From Bacillota bacterium (GTDB lineage Bacteria; Bacillota; Clostridia; Oscillospirales; Oscillospiraceae): a stretch of 13,137 nt of DNA. Made by a program: the position numbers and the translations under genes. Of this stretch, positions 1 to 6,845 are shown piece by piece. How positions within the stretch are numbered: position 1 is the stretch's first letter; every line of letters begins with the position of its first letter. The notes under the pieces were generated by a model. The model was not told where the DNA came from. It made no database searches and was given only the letters and a program-made list of their open reading frames with translations. The stretch covers positions 1-13,137 of the forward strand of contig JAEWYA010000032.1 of NCBI GenBank assembly GCA_023395775.1. Direction: 5' to 3'.

Positions 1-938
1 CCGTAGTTGTAGGCCACGATGGGGATCACACCGTTATTCAGGCCGAACACCGGCATGAAGATAAAGCTCTGAAGCTTGAAATACGCGCCAAATACAGTGG
101 CGGCGGTGGTTGTAAAAGGGATCAGGATGCGGTTCACTCCATAGACCATGACGGACCCGATGGCCTGCATGATGATGGAGGGAACGCCGATGAGATAGAT
201 GTCCCGGACGATCTCGCCCGAGGGACGAAAGCCTTTGAAATTCAAAGGCACCTCCGTGTTTTTCGTCAGGCAGAAAAACAGGGACAAGCACATTCCGCAG
301 ATTTGCCCGATGACCGTGGCTGCAGCCGCCCCCGCCACGCCCATCCGGGGCATGCCAAAAAGTCCAAAAATCATGATGGGGTCCAGAATGATGTTAATGA
401 TGGCTCCCAGGCCCTGCGTAAACATGGTGTAGAGGGTCCGACCCGTGGATTGAAGCAGGCGCTCGAACGTGATTCCGAAAAACAGGCCGAAGGATACGCA
501 CGAGCAGATGGTGAGGTAGGTGATACCGCTGTCCACAATCTCCTTCACATCGGTCTGGGACCGGAAGAACACCGGCGAGACCAGGATGCCGATCAGGATA
601 AAGGCGATGAAGCTCAGCGCCGCCAGAAATACGCCGTTCAAAGCCACCTTTTCCGCCCGTTCGGGGTCTCTCGCCCCCAAAGCCCGGCTCAAAAGCGCGT
701 TGATGCCCACGGCGGTGCCGGTGGATACGGCGATCATCAGCGCCTGCATGGGAAACGCCAGAGACACGGCGGTCAGCGCATTTTCCGAAATCCGGGAAAC
801 GAAAATACTGTCCACCACGTTGTACAGCGCCTGCACCAGCATGGACGCCATAATGGGCACGGACATATTGAATACCAGCTTTCCCACCGGCATGATGCCC
901 ATTTTGTTTTCCGCAGACTTATTTCTGTTTTCTTCCAT
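1..938 (-). CDS. MATE family efflux transporter, C-terminus outside window
   Basis: Multidrug and toxin extrusion type antiporter of the cytoplasmic membrane. Such proteins expel cationic drugs or metabolites in exchange for Na+ or H+. About 312 codons are present of the roughly 450 usual in the family; the reading frame is still open at the window edge, so the C-terminal third is missing. The N-terminus has the family opening MPVGKLVFNMSVPIMASM followed by LVQALYNVVDSIFVSR. Near residue 190 is the typical DPIMIFGLFGMPRMGVAGAA stretch that joins transmembrane segments. Long hydrophobic segments alternate with short polar loops throughout. The start is the ATG at 936-938, preceded on the minus strand by a GAGAG-type ribosome binding site. 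It lies downstream of prfB on the same strand, with a GC-rich palindrome between them, so it is probably a separate unit. The substrate cannot be read from the sequence. Confidence 0.93.
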   Translation of the reverse strand, partial: MEENRNKSAENKMGIMPVGKLVFNMSVPIMASMLVQALYNVVDSIFVSRISENALTAVSLAFPMQALMIAVSTGTAVGINALLSRALGARDPERAEKVALNGVFLAALSFIAFILIGILVSPVFFRSQTDVKEIVDSGITYLTICSCVSFGLFFGITFERLLQSTGRTLYTMFTQGLGAIINIILDPIMIFGLFGMPRMGVAGAAAATVIGQICGMCLSLFFCLTKNTEVPLNFKGFRPSGEIVRDIYLIGVPSIIMQAIGSVMVYGVNRILIPFTTTAATVFGAYFKLQSFIFMPVFGLNNGVIPIVAYNY

Positions 939-985
939 AGATGCTCTCTTTCTTCTATCTTTTGAATTGGTGCGCCAACGGGAAA

Positions 986-1011
986 GCGGCGCGGCTTTAA
1001 AGCCGCGCCGC
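986..1011 (-). terminator. Perfect 26-bp GC-rich palindrome after prfB, likely terminator
   Basis: Two 13-bp arms, GCGGCGCGGCTTT and its exact complement, meet without spacer. In RNA they would form a stem with a tight TTTA-type loop. It sits between the prfB stop and the MATE start, 39 bases past the prfB stop. The tail on the minus strand is only CTTTCCC, a poor U tract, so termination may be partial or Rho-assisted. Confidence 0.55.
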
Positions 1012-1049
1012 AGATTTGCGCAATGCTTTCAGATTCCGGGCGGCGAAGC

Positions 1050-2174
1050 TCACTTTTTCAGCTCGCCGGTGGCCAGCTGGGACAGGTAGGCGTTGATAAA
1101 TCCGTCCAGCTCACCGTCCATCACGGCGTCGATGTTGCTGGTTTCATAGCCGGTGCGGGTGTCCTTCACCATCTGATAGGGCATAAAGACATAGGATCGG
1201 ATCTGGCTGCCCCACTCGATCTTCATCTGGACGCCCTTGATGTCCGAGATTTTCTCCGCGTGCTGCTGGGCTTTCAGCTCCAGCAGCTTGGCCCGCAGCA
1301 TCTTCATGCAGTTATCCTTGTTCTGGAACTGGCTTCGCTCCGTCTGGCAGGAGACCACCACCCCGGTGGGGAGATGGATCAGGCGGACGGCGGAAGACGT
1401 CTTGTTGATGTGCTGGCCACCCGCGCCGGAGGAGCGGTAGACCTGCATCTCAATGTCCTCGGGCCGAATTTCCACGTCCGCGTCGTCAGGAAGGTCCGGC
1501 ATAACCTCCAGCGCGGCAAAGGAGGTCTGGCGGCGGGCATTGGCATCGAACGGGGAGACGCGGACCAGACGGTGGACGCCGTTTTCGCTCTTCAAAAAGC
1601 CATAGGCGTTCTCACCCGCGATGGAGATGGCGGCGGATTTGATGCCCGCCTCCTCGCCGTCCTCATAGTCGAGAATCTGATATTTAAAATCGTGGCGCTC
1701 CGCCCAGCGGGTGTACATCCGATAGAGCATCCCGGTCCAGTCCTGAGCCTCGGTGCCGCCGGCTCCGGCATGGAAGGACAAAATGGCGTTGTTGTTGTCG
1801 TACTCGCCGGAGAGGAGGGTGGAGAGCCGCTGATCGGAGATTTCCTCCTCCAGCTTGGCATAGCCTTCCTTCAATTCGTCCAAAAGAGATGGATCGTCTT
1901 CCTCCTGGCCCATTTCGCACAGAGTTTTCAAGTCCTCCCAATTGGAAACCATCTTCTCCTGCCGCCCAATCTTGCCCTGCAGACGCTTAAGCTGCTGCTG
2001 CACCTGCTGAGAGCGCTCCAGGTTGTTCCAGAACTCCGGTTCGCTGGTCTGGGCCTCGAGACTGGCAGCCTCTCTTTTGGCAGTGTCGATATCCAGCGCC
2101 GCAGCCAGCTTTTCAAGCTCCGGGCCAAGGGCGGTCAGCTTCTGCTTGTATTCGTCATATTCAATCAAAGCCAT
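1050..2174 (-). CDS. prfB: Peptide chain release factor 2 (RF2)
   Basis: Reads UGA and UAA stop codons in the ribosomal A site and triggers hydrolysis of the finished peptide. The 374-residue protein has the usual RF2 length. The anticodon-like tripeptide SPF is at residues 207-209, inside HRLVRVSPFDANARR; SPF marks RF2 as opposed to RF1 (PxT). The catalytic GGQ is at 252-254 in SSGAGGQHINK. The N-terminal part is a helical coiled domain. An ATG 21 bases upstream (2195) is in frame, but I prefer 2174. It has GGAG 8 bases ahead, and the predicted promoter would place transcription start only about 10 bases before the upstream ATG. The +1 programmed frameshift common in prfB is absent: the equivalent position, L27-D28, is read in frame as CTG GAT with no UGA. 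It appears to be transcribed alone from the promoter at 2212-2240. Confidence 0.97.
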   Translation of the reverse strand: MALIEYDEYKQKLTALGPELEKLAAALDIDTAKREAASLEAQTSEPEFWNNLERSQQVQQQLKRLQGKIGRQEKMVSNWEDLKTLCEMGQEEDDPSLLDELKEGYAKLEEEISDQRLSTLLSGEYDNNNAILSFHAGAGGTEAQDWTGMLYRMYTRWAERHDFKYQILDYEDGEEAGIKSAAISIAGENAYGFLKSENGVHRLVRVSPFDANARRQTSFAALEVMPDLPDDADVEIRPEDIEMQVYRSSGAGGQHINKTSSAVRLIHLPTGVVVSCQTERSQFQNKDNCMKMLRAKLLELKAQQHAEKISDIKGVQMKIEWGSQIRSYVFMPYQMVKDTRTGYETSNIDAVMDGELDGFINAYLSQLATGELKK

Positions 2175-2211
2175 GACACACTCTCCATTCCACATATTTC
2201 ATAGCCAAGGT

Positions 2212-2240
2212 ATTATACAGGAGTTTGCCCCATTTGTAAA
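2212..2240 (-). promoter_or_regulatory. Sigma-A type promoter of prfB
   Basis: On the minus strand a TTTACA box (2235-2240) is followed by 17 bases and a perfect TATAAT (2212-2217). Start of transcription would fall near 2205, giving a leader of about 30 bases before the prfB ATG at 2174. Five of six and six of six consensus positions with ideal spacing make this one of the best promoters in the window. Confidence 0.8.
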
Positions 2241-2275
2241 GAAAAACCGTGTTTTTGCATGGGCGATCTGATAGC

Positions 2276-2306
2276 AAAAACCCCGCTCCTTACGAAGCGG
2301 GGTTTT
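2276..2306. terminator. Bidirectional-type intrinsic terminator after the small ORF
   Basis: CCCCGCT (2281-2287) pairs with AGCGGGG (2296-2302) around an 8-base loop. It is flanked by A5 on the left and T4 on the right. Read on the minus strand it gives a stem followed by TTTTTGC, 10 bases past the stop of the 39-residue ORF, so it ends that unit just ahead of the prfB promoter. The A/T flanks also pair, so the plus strand copy would work too, but no plus strand gene precedes it. Confidence 0.85.
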
Positions 2307-2316
2307 GCGTGGCTGC

Positions 2317-2436
2317 TTATTCCTGCGTTTGTGTGGGAGCCGGCTGATCCGTGCCGGGGGAATAATCGTCAGGCACCTCTACCGCCGCCACCGTCTGGGT
2401 GCCGTCTGGGTAAACCGTCAAAACGTTAATTGTCAT
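2317..2436 (-). CDS. 39-residue hypothetical protein following tail-like gene
   Basis: Small acidic protein beginning MTINVLTVYPDGTQTV and ending in a proline, threonine and glutamine rich tail (PAPTQTQE). It is not recognised. The ATG lies inside the end of the preceding gene's restored frame, overlapping its stop by 11 bases. It has AGGGG 8 bases ahead, which is good evidence for translational coupling. A terminator begins 10 bases after its stop. Very small ORFs after a tail fibre gene are common in siphophage tail modules (XkdX-like genes are one example), so a phage-derived origin fits, but no family can be assigned. No cysteine, signal peptide or membrane segment is present. Confidence 0.6.
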   Translation of the reverse strand: MTINVLTVYPDGTQTVAAVEVPDDYSPGTDQPAPTQTQE

Positions 2437-3054
2437 TTATCGCACCCCTCAGATCGTAATTTGTTCCCACATTCAGGAAATAGTAGGACTCTACGGGAAC
2501 CAGCAGGAAGGTTTTCAGCTGGGAAAAGGGAAGCGCACTGCACACACCCCGGTAAAATATGCCGCCGTCGCTTTCCCCGACCGTAATGCAGGAAACCTTC
2601 TTTTTTTATTTTTGCCTGGAAAGAAAAGCGTCCGGTACTTCTTGTCATTGAAATAGGCAGCCAGCCCGGAGCTGGAGGTTGACCCGGAGGCAGTAGTTCC
2701 CAGTTGGCAATAAACTGCGTCGGTCCTGCCGTTGGGAAGCAGAAACCCCACCCATGAGCCCAACGGAGCCACGTCCAGCCAGAGAACCTGCCAATCCGCG
2801 AAGTTGATGTCGGATAAATCCAGATTTACTTGCGCCGCACTCTGTGTGGTCACGATTTCCCGGAGCTTGACAAACGGGCTTTTTGCAGTCAGCACCGCCA
2901 CGTCCGCCGTTCGCGCGGCGGTTTCCGCGGCCAGAGCGGCGGCGGAGGCCGCCAGCGCCGTATCAATGCTGGCGTTGTCCCGATTGAAGTCGTCCATCAT
3001 GATACGGTCTGTCTTTTCCCATTGACTGAGCTTGTAATGTTCTGTCTGATTCAT
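2426..3054 (-). pseudogene. Phage tail-like protein, frameshifted at an A7 run
   Basis: The start ATG at 3054 has AAGGGG just upstream. The N-terminus, MNQTEHYKLSQWEKTDRI then DDFNRDNASIDTALAAS, resembles the opening of small tail or receptor-binding proteins I associate with clostridial phages; this is recognition by style, not by a named domain. An alanine-rich helix (residues about 28-60) is followed by a beta-type region with a glycine/serine linker (GTTASGSTSSSG). As read, the frame ends at 2515 after 179 codons with an unlikely arginine-rich tail. Shifting by one base at the A7 run (2601-2607) instead gives a sensible continuation, VSCITVGESDGGIFYRGVC ... SYYFLNVGTNYDLRGAINDN, stopping at 2426-2428 for a 209-residue product. 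The cause could be true inactivation, a homopolymer sequencing error, or slippage at the A run that makes both products. It forms a unit with the 39-residue ORF. Confidence 0.7.
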
Positions 3055-3105
3055 AATTTTCCCCTTTTTCCCGCTCGGCGGAGAGGGGAAACGCCGCCTG
3101 CGGGA
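3055..3105 (-). promoter_or_regulatory. Leader hairpin with possible pairing to the ribosome binding site
   Basis: An imperfect stem is formed by TCCCGC (3069-3074) with GCGGGA (3100-3105) and GGCGG (3077-3081) with CCGCC (3094-3098). It lies directly before the ribosome binding site of the tail-like gene. On the minus strand the loop contains TTTCCCCT, exactly complementary to AGGGGAAA of that binding site (3057-3064). A loop-to-downstream pseudoknot that hides the site is therefore possible. The pairing tracts are simple purine/pyrimidine runs, so chance is not excluded. Confidence 0.35.
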
Positions 3106-3321
3106 GTTATTTTGCAGATACGTCTGCACGACTACGCAGCGAAAGGGGGAAATTGCACGGGTGCGTACATCTAAAAAAATTTTTCTGCGGTCCTCCCGGC
3201 AAATTTCGCTCTCATCCTAAAGCACCCGCTCCGAAGGGCATACGTGAAGTTGTGCTGATTCAGTGACATTTGTCATGGAATTTTTTCCCGAGAAGGAGTA
3301 GAACAAAAAAGCAAAAGAAAA
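3106..3321. other. Noncoding stretch between divergent tail-like gene and HD-GYP gene
   Basis: No convincing ORF was found here on either strand. It contains an A7T5 run (3173-3184) and an inverted repeat TGACA-TT-TGTCA (3264-3275), which may be a protein binding site. A tiny 8-codon ORF runs from 3275 to 3301 (MEFFPEKE). Promoters for both neighbours should lie here, but I see no box pair with good spacing. Confidence 0.4.
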
Positions 3322-3355
3322 ACAAATGGACACGGATGGGGCCGCGTCCATTTGT
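3322..3355 (+). promoter_or_regulatory. Leader hairpin abutting the HD-GYP ribosome binding site
   Basis: ACAAATGGAC (3322-3331) pairs perfectly with GTCCATTTGT (3346-3355). After one mismatch the stem continues as CGG/CCG, closing a loop of ATGGGG. The 13-bp stem ends one base before GGGAGG, the ribosome binding site of the gene starting at 3372. There is no U tract, so a role in translation or RNA stability is more likely than termination. The conserved blocks of known c-di-GMP riboswitches are not visible. Confidence 0.55.
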
Positions 3356-3371
3356 CGGGAGGTCAAAGCTG

Positions 3372-4574
3372 ATGAAAATTTCCATGAGCGGCACACTGTT
3401 CGCGCTCTCCTCCGCTCTCGATCATGTGGAGAGCGAGGTATTCGGCGTTACCACACATCACGCCAAGCGAGTGGCCTATCTGTGTATACGGATGGGCACG
3501 GAGCTTGGATATTCTCCGGAGCAGCTGGCGGCGCTGGCGGGTGCGGCCGTCATGCACGACAACGCGCTGACGGAGTATATCGCTGCCCGACGGGCGATGG
3601 ACGATTCCTTTACGCTTGACAGCGTTGCGCTTGGCCCGCACTGTGAAATGGGAGAGCGGAACATGAGCCGGCTGTCCTTTTACGAGCATGTAAAGGGCGC
3701 CGTGCTCTACCACCATGAAAACGCGGACGGAAGCGGACCGTTTCACAAAACAGCAGCGGTCACTCCAAAATTTGCACAGCTCATCCATGTTGCGGATCAA
3801 ATTGATAACACGTTCCACCTCGACAGCGTTTCCGAACAGAAATATGAAGATCTGCTGCAATGGCTGGCGGAAAACAGCGGCAAGCTGTTTGATGTTTCCC
3901 TGCTTGAGTTGTTCCGGCAGTCTGTCCCTTATTCAGAGCTAAAAAGGATGGAGGGAGACGCCGTCTCGCTGCTTCTGGAGGAGTCTCTTCCCAAGTACTC
4001 CCCGGAATACAGCAGCGATACCATCGTATCCTTTGCCACGGTCTTTGCAAAAATTACCGACTATAAATCGCACTTTACCAGCACTCATTCCCTCGGTATT
4101 GCAGAAAAATCCGCCGCCATGGGCCGATTTTATGGGGAGGACGCGGATACCTGCGCCAAGCTGTACCTTGCGGGCGCGCTGCATGACATCGGCAAGCTGA
4201 CGATTCCAAACGAGATTCTGGAAAAACCGGATAAATTGACGGACAAGGAGTTTGCCGTTATGAAAACCCACGCCGGCGCCTCCTATGAAATTCTCAAAAA
4301 TTTGACCGATCTTCCGGATGTGGTCGCCTGGGCCTGTCTGCATCACGAAAAGCTTGACGGCAGCGGCTATCCCTTCGGCAAGACCGCGGCGGAGCTTGAC
4401 CGAAACGAGCGTCTCCTGTGCTGCATCGACATTTATCAGGCGCTTACCGAAGCACGTCCCTATAAGGACGGCCTTTCTCACAGCGAAGCGATAAAAATCC
4501 TGCGCGAGATGGCCCGCGAGGGGAAGATTGATGCAAAGATTACCGAAGACATTGCCGTCTGCTTTCAGGCATGA
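3372..4574 (+). CDS. Tandem HD-GYP domain protein (probable cyclic dinucleotide phosphodiesterase)
   Basis: A 400-residue soluble protein with two related HD halves. The C-terminal half (about 230-400) is a canonical HD-GYP domain: HDIGK at 271-275, HHEKLDGSGYP at 324-334, D353 in CIDIYQALTEARPY. This family hydrolyses cyclic di-GMP, or in some members other cyclic dinucleotides. The N-terminal half (about 20-150) keeps HH at 29-30, HD at 62-63 and HHENADGSGP at 114-123. It lacks the HDIGK lysine context, and GYP is replaced by GPF, so it may be weakly active or regulatory. There is no receiver, PAS, GAF or membrane segment. A TTG at 3270 is in frame, but the ATG at 3372 has GGGAGG at good spacing and follows a leader hairpin, so I take 3372. 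It is a single unit, closed by the terminator at 4601-4648. Confidence 0.88.
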   Translation: MKISMSGTLFALSSALDHVESEVFGVTTHHAKRVAYLCIRMGTELGYSPEQLAALAGAAVMHDNALTEYIAARRAMDDSFTLDSVALGPHCEMGERNMSRLSFYEHVKGAVLYHHENADGSGPFHKTAAVTPKFAQLIHVADQIDNTFHLDSVSEQKYEDLLQWLAENSGKLFDVSLLELFRQSVPYSELKRMEGDAVSLLLEESLPKYSPEYSSDTIVSFATVFAKITDYKSHFTSTHSLGIAEKSAAMGRFYGEDADTCAKLYLAGALHDIGKLTIPNEILEKPDKLTDKEFAVMKTHAGASYEILKNLTDLPDVVAWACLHHEKLDGSGYPFGKTAAELDRNERLLCCIDIYQALTEARPYKDGLSHSEAIKILREMAREGKIDAKITEDIAVCFQA

Positions 4575-4600
4575 AAACCAAGCGTTCTCTCTAAAAATTG

Positions 4601-4648
4601 AACCGGCTGAGCCGCTGCTAAAAAGTAGGCAGCGGCCCAGCCGGTTTT
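4601..4648. terminator. Bidirectional terminator between HD-GYP gene and LysR gene
   Basis: AACCGGCTG (4601-4609) pairs with CAGCCGGTT (4638-4646), and GCCGCTGC (4611-4618) pairs with GCAGCGGC (4629-4636), leaving one mismatch and a 10-base A-rich loop. The plus strand copy ends in TTTT. The minus strand copy is followed by CAATTTTTAG. The two neighbouring genes converge on it, so it should serve both. Confidence 0.9.
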
Positions 4649-4650
4649 GC

Positions 4651-5541
4651 TTAGGGTTCGTCCGCTTTCAGCAGTTGGCGGCACAGGTCCAGATACTCCC
4701 CGGCAAAGACGCTGCCCCGCTCCCAGATGAGCGCAATGTCGTGCTCCACCTGAAAGTCCCGCAGGGGGATTTCCCGCAGGGTGCCGCTCCGGATGCCCTG
4801 CCGTGCCACGGCCTCATAGAGGAAGGAGATGCCTACGTCGCGCTCCAGCAGCTGTAAAATGGCCTGCATTCCGCTGATTTGCACAATATCCGCAAAATCC
4901 GAAAGGGCCATGTTTTGGGCCGCCAGATGCTTTTCTAAAATATCTCTTGTGCCGGAGCCCGGCTCCCGGACCAGTACCCGCTCCTGCAAAAGGTCCCGCA
5001 GGGCGGCGGGGGGACAGGCAAACCGGTGGCTCGCCGCGCACACGGCGAGGAATCGTTCCGTCCGATAGTGGGCGGAGTCAAACTCCGTCCGGTCAAAGTA
5101 CCCCTCCACCAAGGCGAAGTACAACTCCCCCCGGCGCAGTTTGCCCAGCAGCTCCTCCGTATTGCCCATCTCCATACGCACATCCGCCCTGGGATGTTCC
5201 AGCAGGTACGCGCTCAGCGGACGGGCAATCAGAAACTCGCCCACCGTCATGGTCACTCCAAAGCGCAGCGGCAGTTCTCCGTTTACCCCTGTACGCAGCC
5301 GTTCCCGCAGCAGCAGCTCGTCGTTGCGCATGGCGGCGGCTGTCCGGCGCAGCACCTCCCCCTCGGGCGTCAGGTTCAGGCGTCTTCCATCGCTGCAAAA
5401 AAGCTTTGTGCCGTAAGTCTCCTCCAGATAACGGATGTGCTGGGAGACTGCGGGCTGCGTGATGTGCAGCTGCTCCGCGGCCCGGGTGTAGTTTCGGGTA
5501 TCGCAGACTGTCAGAAATGTTACAATTCGAAAATCCAGCAT
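4651..5541 (-). CDS. LysR family transcriptional regulator (YeiE/CysB-like group)
   Basis: A 296-residue DNA-binding regulator of usual family length. Residues 1-60 form the winged helix-turn-helix, with the typical YTRAAEQLHITQPAVSQHIR and the following LNLTPEGE wing. Residues about 90-290 are the effector-binding periplasmic-protein-like domain (GVTMTVGEFLIARPL; LVREPGSGTRDILEKHL; QISGMQAILQLLERDVGISF). It is divergent from the YeiH-type transporter gene with 125 bases between the starts, the same arrangement as yeiE and yeiH of enterobacteria. By analogy it is likely to control that gene, with a small sulfur oxyanion as a possible effector (inference). The ATG at 5541 has AAGGGGG about 8 bases ahead. 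Confidence 0.92.
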   Translation of the reverse strand: MLDFRIVTFLTVCDTRNYTRAAEQLHITQPAVSQHIRYLEETYGTKLFCSDGRRLNLTPEGEVLRRTAAAMRNDELLLRERLRTGVNGELPLRFGVTMTVGEFLIARPLSAYLLEHPRADVRMEMGNTEELLGKLRRGELYFALVEGYFDRTEFDSAHYRTERFLAVCAASHRFACPPAALRDLLQERVLVREPGSGTRDILEKHLAAQNMALSDFADIVQISGMQAILQLLERDVGISFLYEAVARQGIRSGTLREIPLRDFQVEHDIALIWERGSVFAGEYLDLCRQLLKADEP

Positions 5542-5666
5542 GGGCGCAGCCCCCTTTTCCAGTATATTATAACATACATTTATGATAATATAAAGATTTA
5601 TAATTTGAATTTATTTATCAGCGGGCGTATCATGGCGAATGAGACTTTTGAAAAGAGGAAAAACCG
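5542..5666. promoter_or_regulatory. AT-rich divergent promoter/operator region, LysR gene and yeiH
   Basis: The minus strand promoter for the LysR gene is TTTATA (5589-5594), 17 bases, TATAAT (5566-5571). On the plus strand a TATAAT (5599-5604) lies ahead of yeiH with no good -35 box, as expected for a LysR-activated promoter. The two overlap in an AT-only stretch with dyads such as ATTAT (5566-5570) and ATAAT (5585-5589), possible LysR half-sites. The exact operator cannot be fixed by eye. Confidence 0.55.
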
Positions 5667-6704
5667 ATGGGATTTTTAAAGAAGAACGGGCCGGGACTGC
5701 TGGTATGCCTGGCCATCGCGGTGCCGTCCTGGCTGCTGGGCAAGCGATTTCCCGTTGTGGGTGGGGCGGTCATCGCCATTCTCGCAGGTATGGTAATCAC
5801 CATGTTTCTCCCGGATAAAAGCCGACTGGAGAGCGGTATCAAATTTGCTTCTAAAAAGATTCTTCAATGGGCTGTGGTACTGTTGGGCTTTGGGCTGAAT
5901 TTGCGGGTCATCGCACAGACGGGACGCCAGTCCCTGCCCATTATTCTGTGTACGATCACGACTTCTCTCGTAATCGCCTTTGTTCTTCACAAGGTTCTGC
6001 GCATCCCCGGGAAAATTTCAACGCTGGTCGGTGTCGGCTCCTCCATCTGCGGGGGCAGCGCCATCGCCGCCACCGCCCCCGTCATTGACGCGGACGACGA
6101 AGAGGTGGCGCAGGCCATCTCCGTCATTTTCTTTTTCAATGTGCTTGCGGCGGTGCTGTTTCCCGCCTTTGGAAGTCTGCTGGGCTTCAGCACCACCTCC
6201 GGCGAGGCCTTTGGAATCTTTGCCGGCACAGCCATAAACGACACCTCATCCGTCACTGCGGCTGCCGCCACCTGGGACAGTATGTGGGGTCTGGGCACGG
6301 CCACATTGGACAAGGCCGTCACAGTCAAGCTGACCCGGACTCTGGCCATCATTCCCATCACCATGGTGCTAGCACTGGCACGGGCTCGTCGGGCAAAAGC
6401 AACCGGCAGCGAAGGGAAGGCCGTGAATTTCCGGGAGATTTTCCCCTTCTTCATTCTCTATTTTATCGCGGCATCCGTAATCACAACCTTGGCTCTGCGA
6501 CTTGGCGTGCCGGCGGCCGTGTTTACACCGGTAAAAGAACTGAGCAAATTTTTGATTGTGCTGGCCATGGCGGCCATCGGCTTGAACAGCAACCTTGTCA
6601 AGCTGGTCAGGACCGGAGGCAAGCCCATCGTGCTGGGCGCCTGCTGCTGGGTGGGCATCACCGCCGTCAGCCTTTTGATGCAGCATATACTGAGAATCTG
6701 GTAA
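5667..6704 (+). CDS. yeiH: YeiH/UPF0324 family membrane protein, putative sulfur oxyanion exporter
   Basis: A 345-residue polytopic inner membrane protein, close to the 349 residues of E. coli YeiH. The family hallmark GVGSSICGGSAIAATAPVI lies at about residues 122-140. The later conserved part FAGTAINDTSSVTAAAATW and the pattern of roughly ten hydrophobic segments also fit. It is often annotated as a sulfate exporter family transporter, but transport has not been widely shown. The link to sulfite sensing comes from work on the YeiE regulator. The ATG at 5667 has GAGG about 9 bases ahead. It is transcribed away from the LysR gene and closed by a very strong hairpin 15 bases after the stop. 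Confidence 0.9.
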   Translation: MGFLKKNGPGLLVCLAIAVPSWLLGKRFPVVGGAVIAILAGMVITMFLPDKSRLESGIKFASKKILQWAVVLLGFGLNLRVIAQTGRQSLPIILCTITTSLVIAFVLHKVLRIPGKISTLVGVGSSICGGSAIAATAPVIDADDEEVAQAISVIFFFNVLAAVLFPAFGSLLGFSTTSGEAFGIFAGTAINDTSSVTAAAATWDSMWGLGTATLDKAVTVKLTRTLAIIPITMVLALARARRAKATGSEGKAVNFREIFPFFILYFIAASVITTLALRLGVPAAVFTPVKELSKFLIVLAMAAIGLNSNLVKLVRTGGKPIVLGACCWVGITAVSLLMQHILRIW

Positions 6705-6718
6705 TACCGTTCTATGAG

Positions 6719-6762
6719 CAAACAGACGGCAGGAGGTCCCTTGACCTCCTGCCGTCTGTTTG
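6719..6762. terminator. Perfect 20-bp hairpin terminator between yeiH and hppA
   Basis: Two exact 20-base arms (6719-6738 and 6743-6762) enclose a CCTT loop. The right arm ends in GTCTGTTTG, so part of the U tract is built into the stem base. The symmetry and the position between converging genes suggest it acts for yeiH on plus and hppA on minus, 84 bases past the hppA stop. The sequence from 6763 to 6845 shows nothing else. Confidence 0.85.
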
Positions 6763-6845
6763 TTGGCTGCTGTTTTGAGACCGACAGCCGCCCACTCCAT
6801 TTGTGACCTGCGGCGGAGTACCATCTTCAATTGGAAATCTGCGGC

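Noticed and set aside
303..1089. Overlapping plus strand open frames of 189 and 220 codons
   Set aside because: Both are antisense to the MATE gene; composition is unlike a folded protein and there is no start signal.
1023..2204. 393-codon open frame on the plus strand
   Set aside because: Antisense shadow of prfB, with no ribosome binding site; the minus strand product has SPF and GGQ motifs.
3322..3355. c-di-GMP riboswitch ahead of the HD-GYP gene
   Set aside because: The element is one simple hairpin; the conserved sequence blocks of the known c-di-GMP riboswitch classes are not seen.
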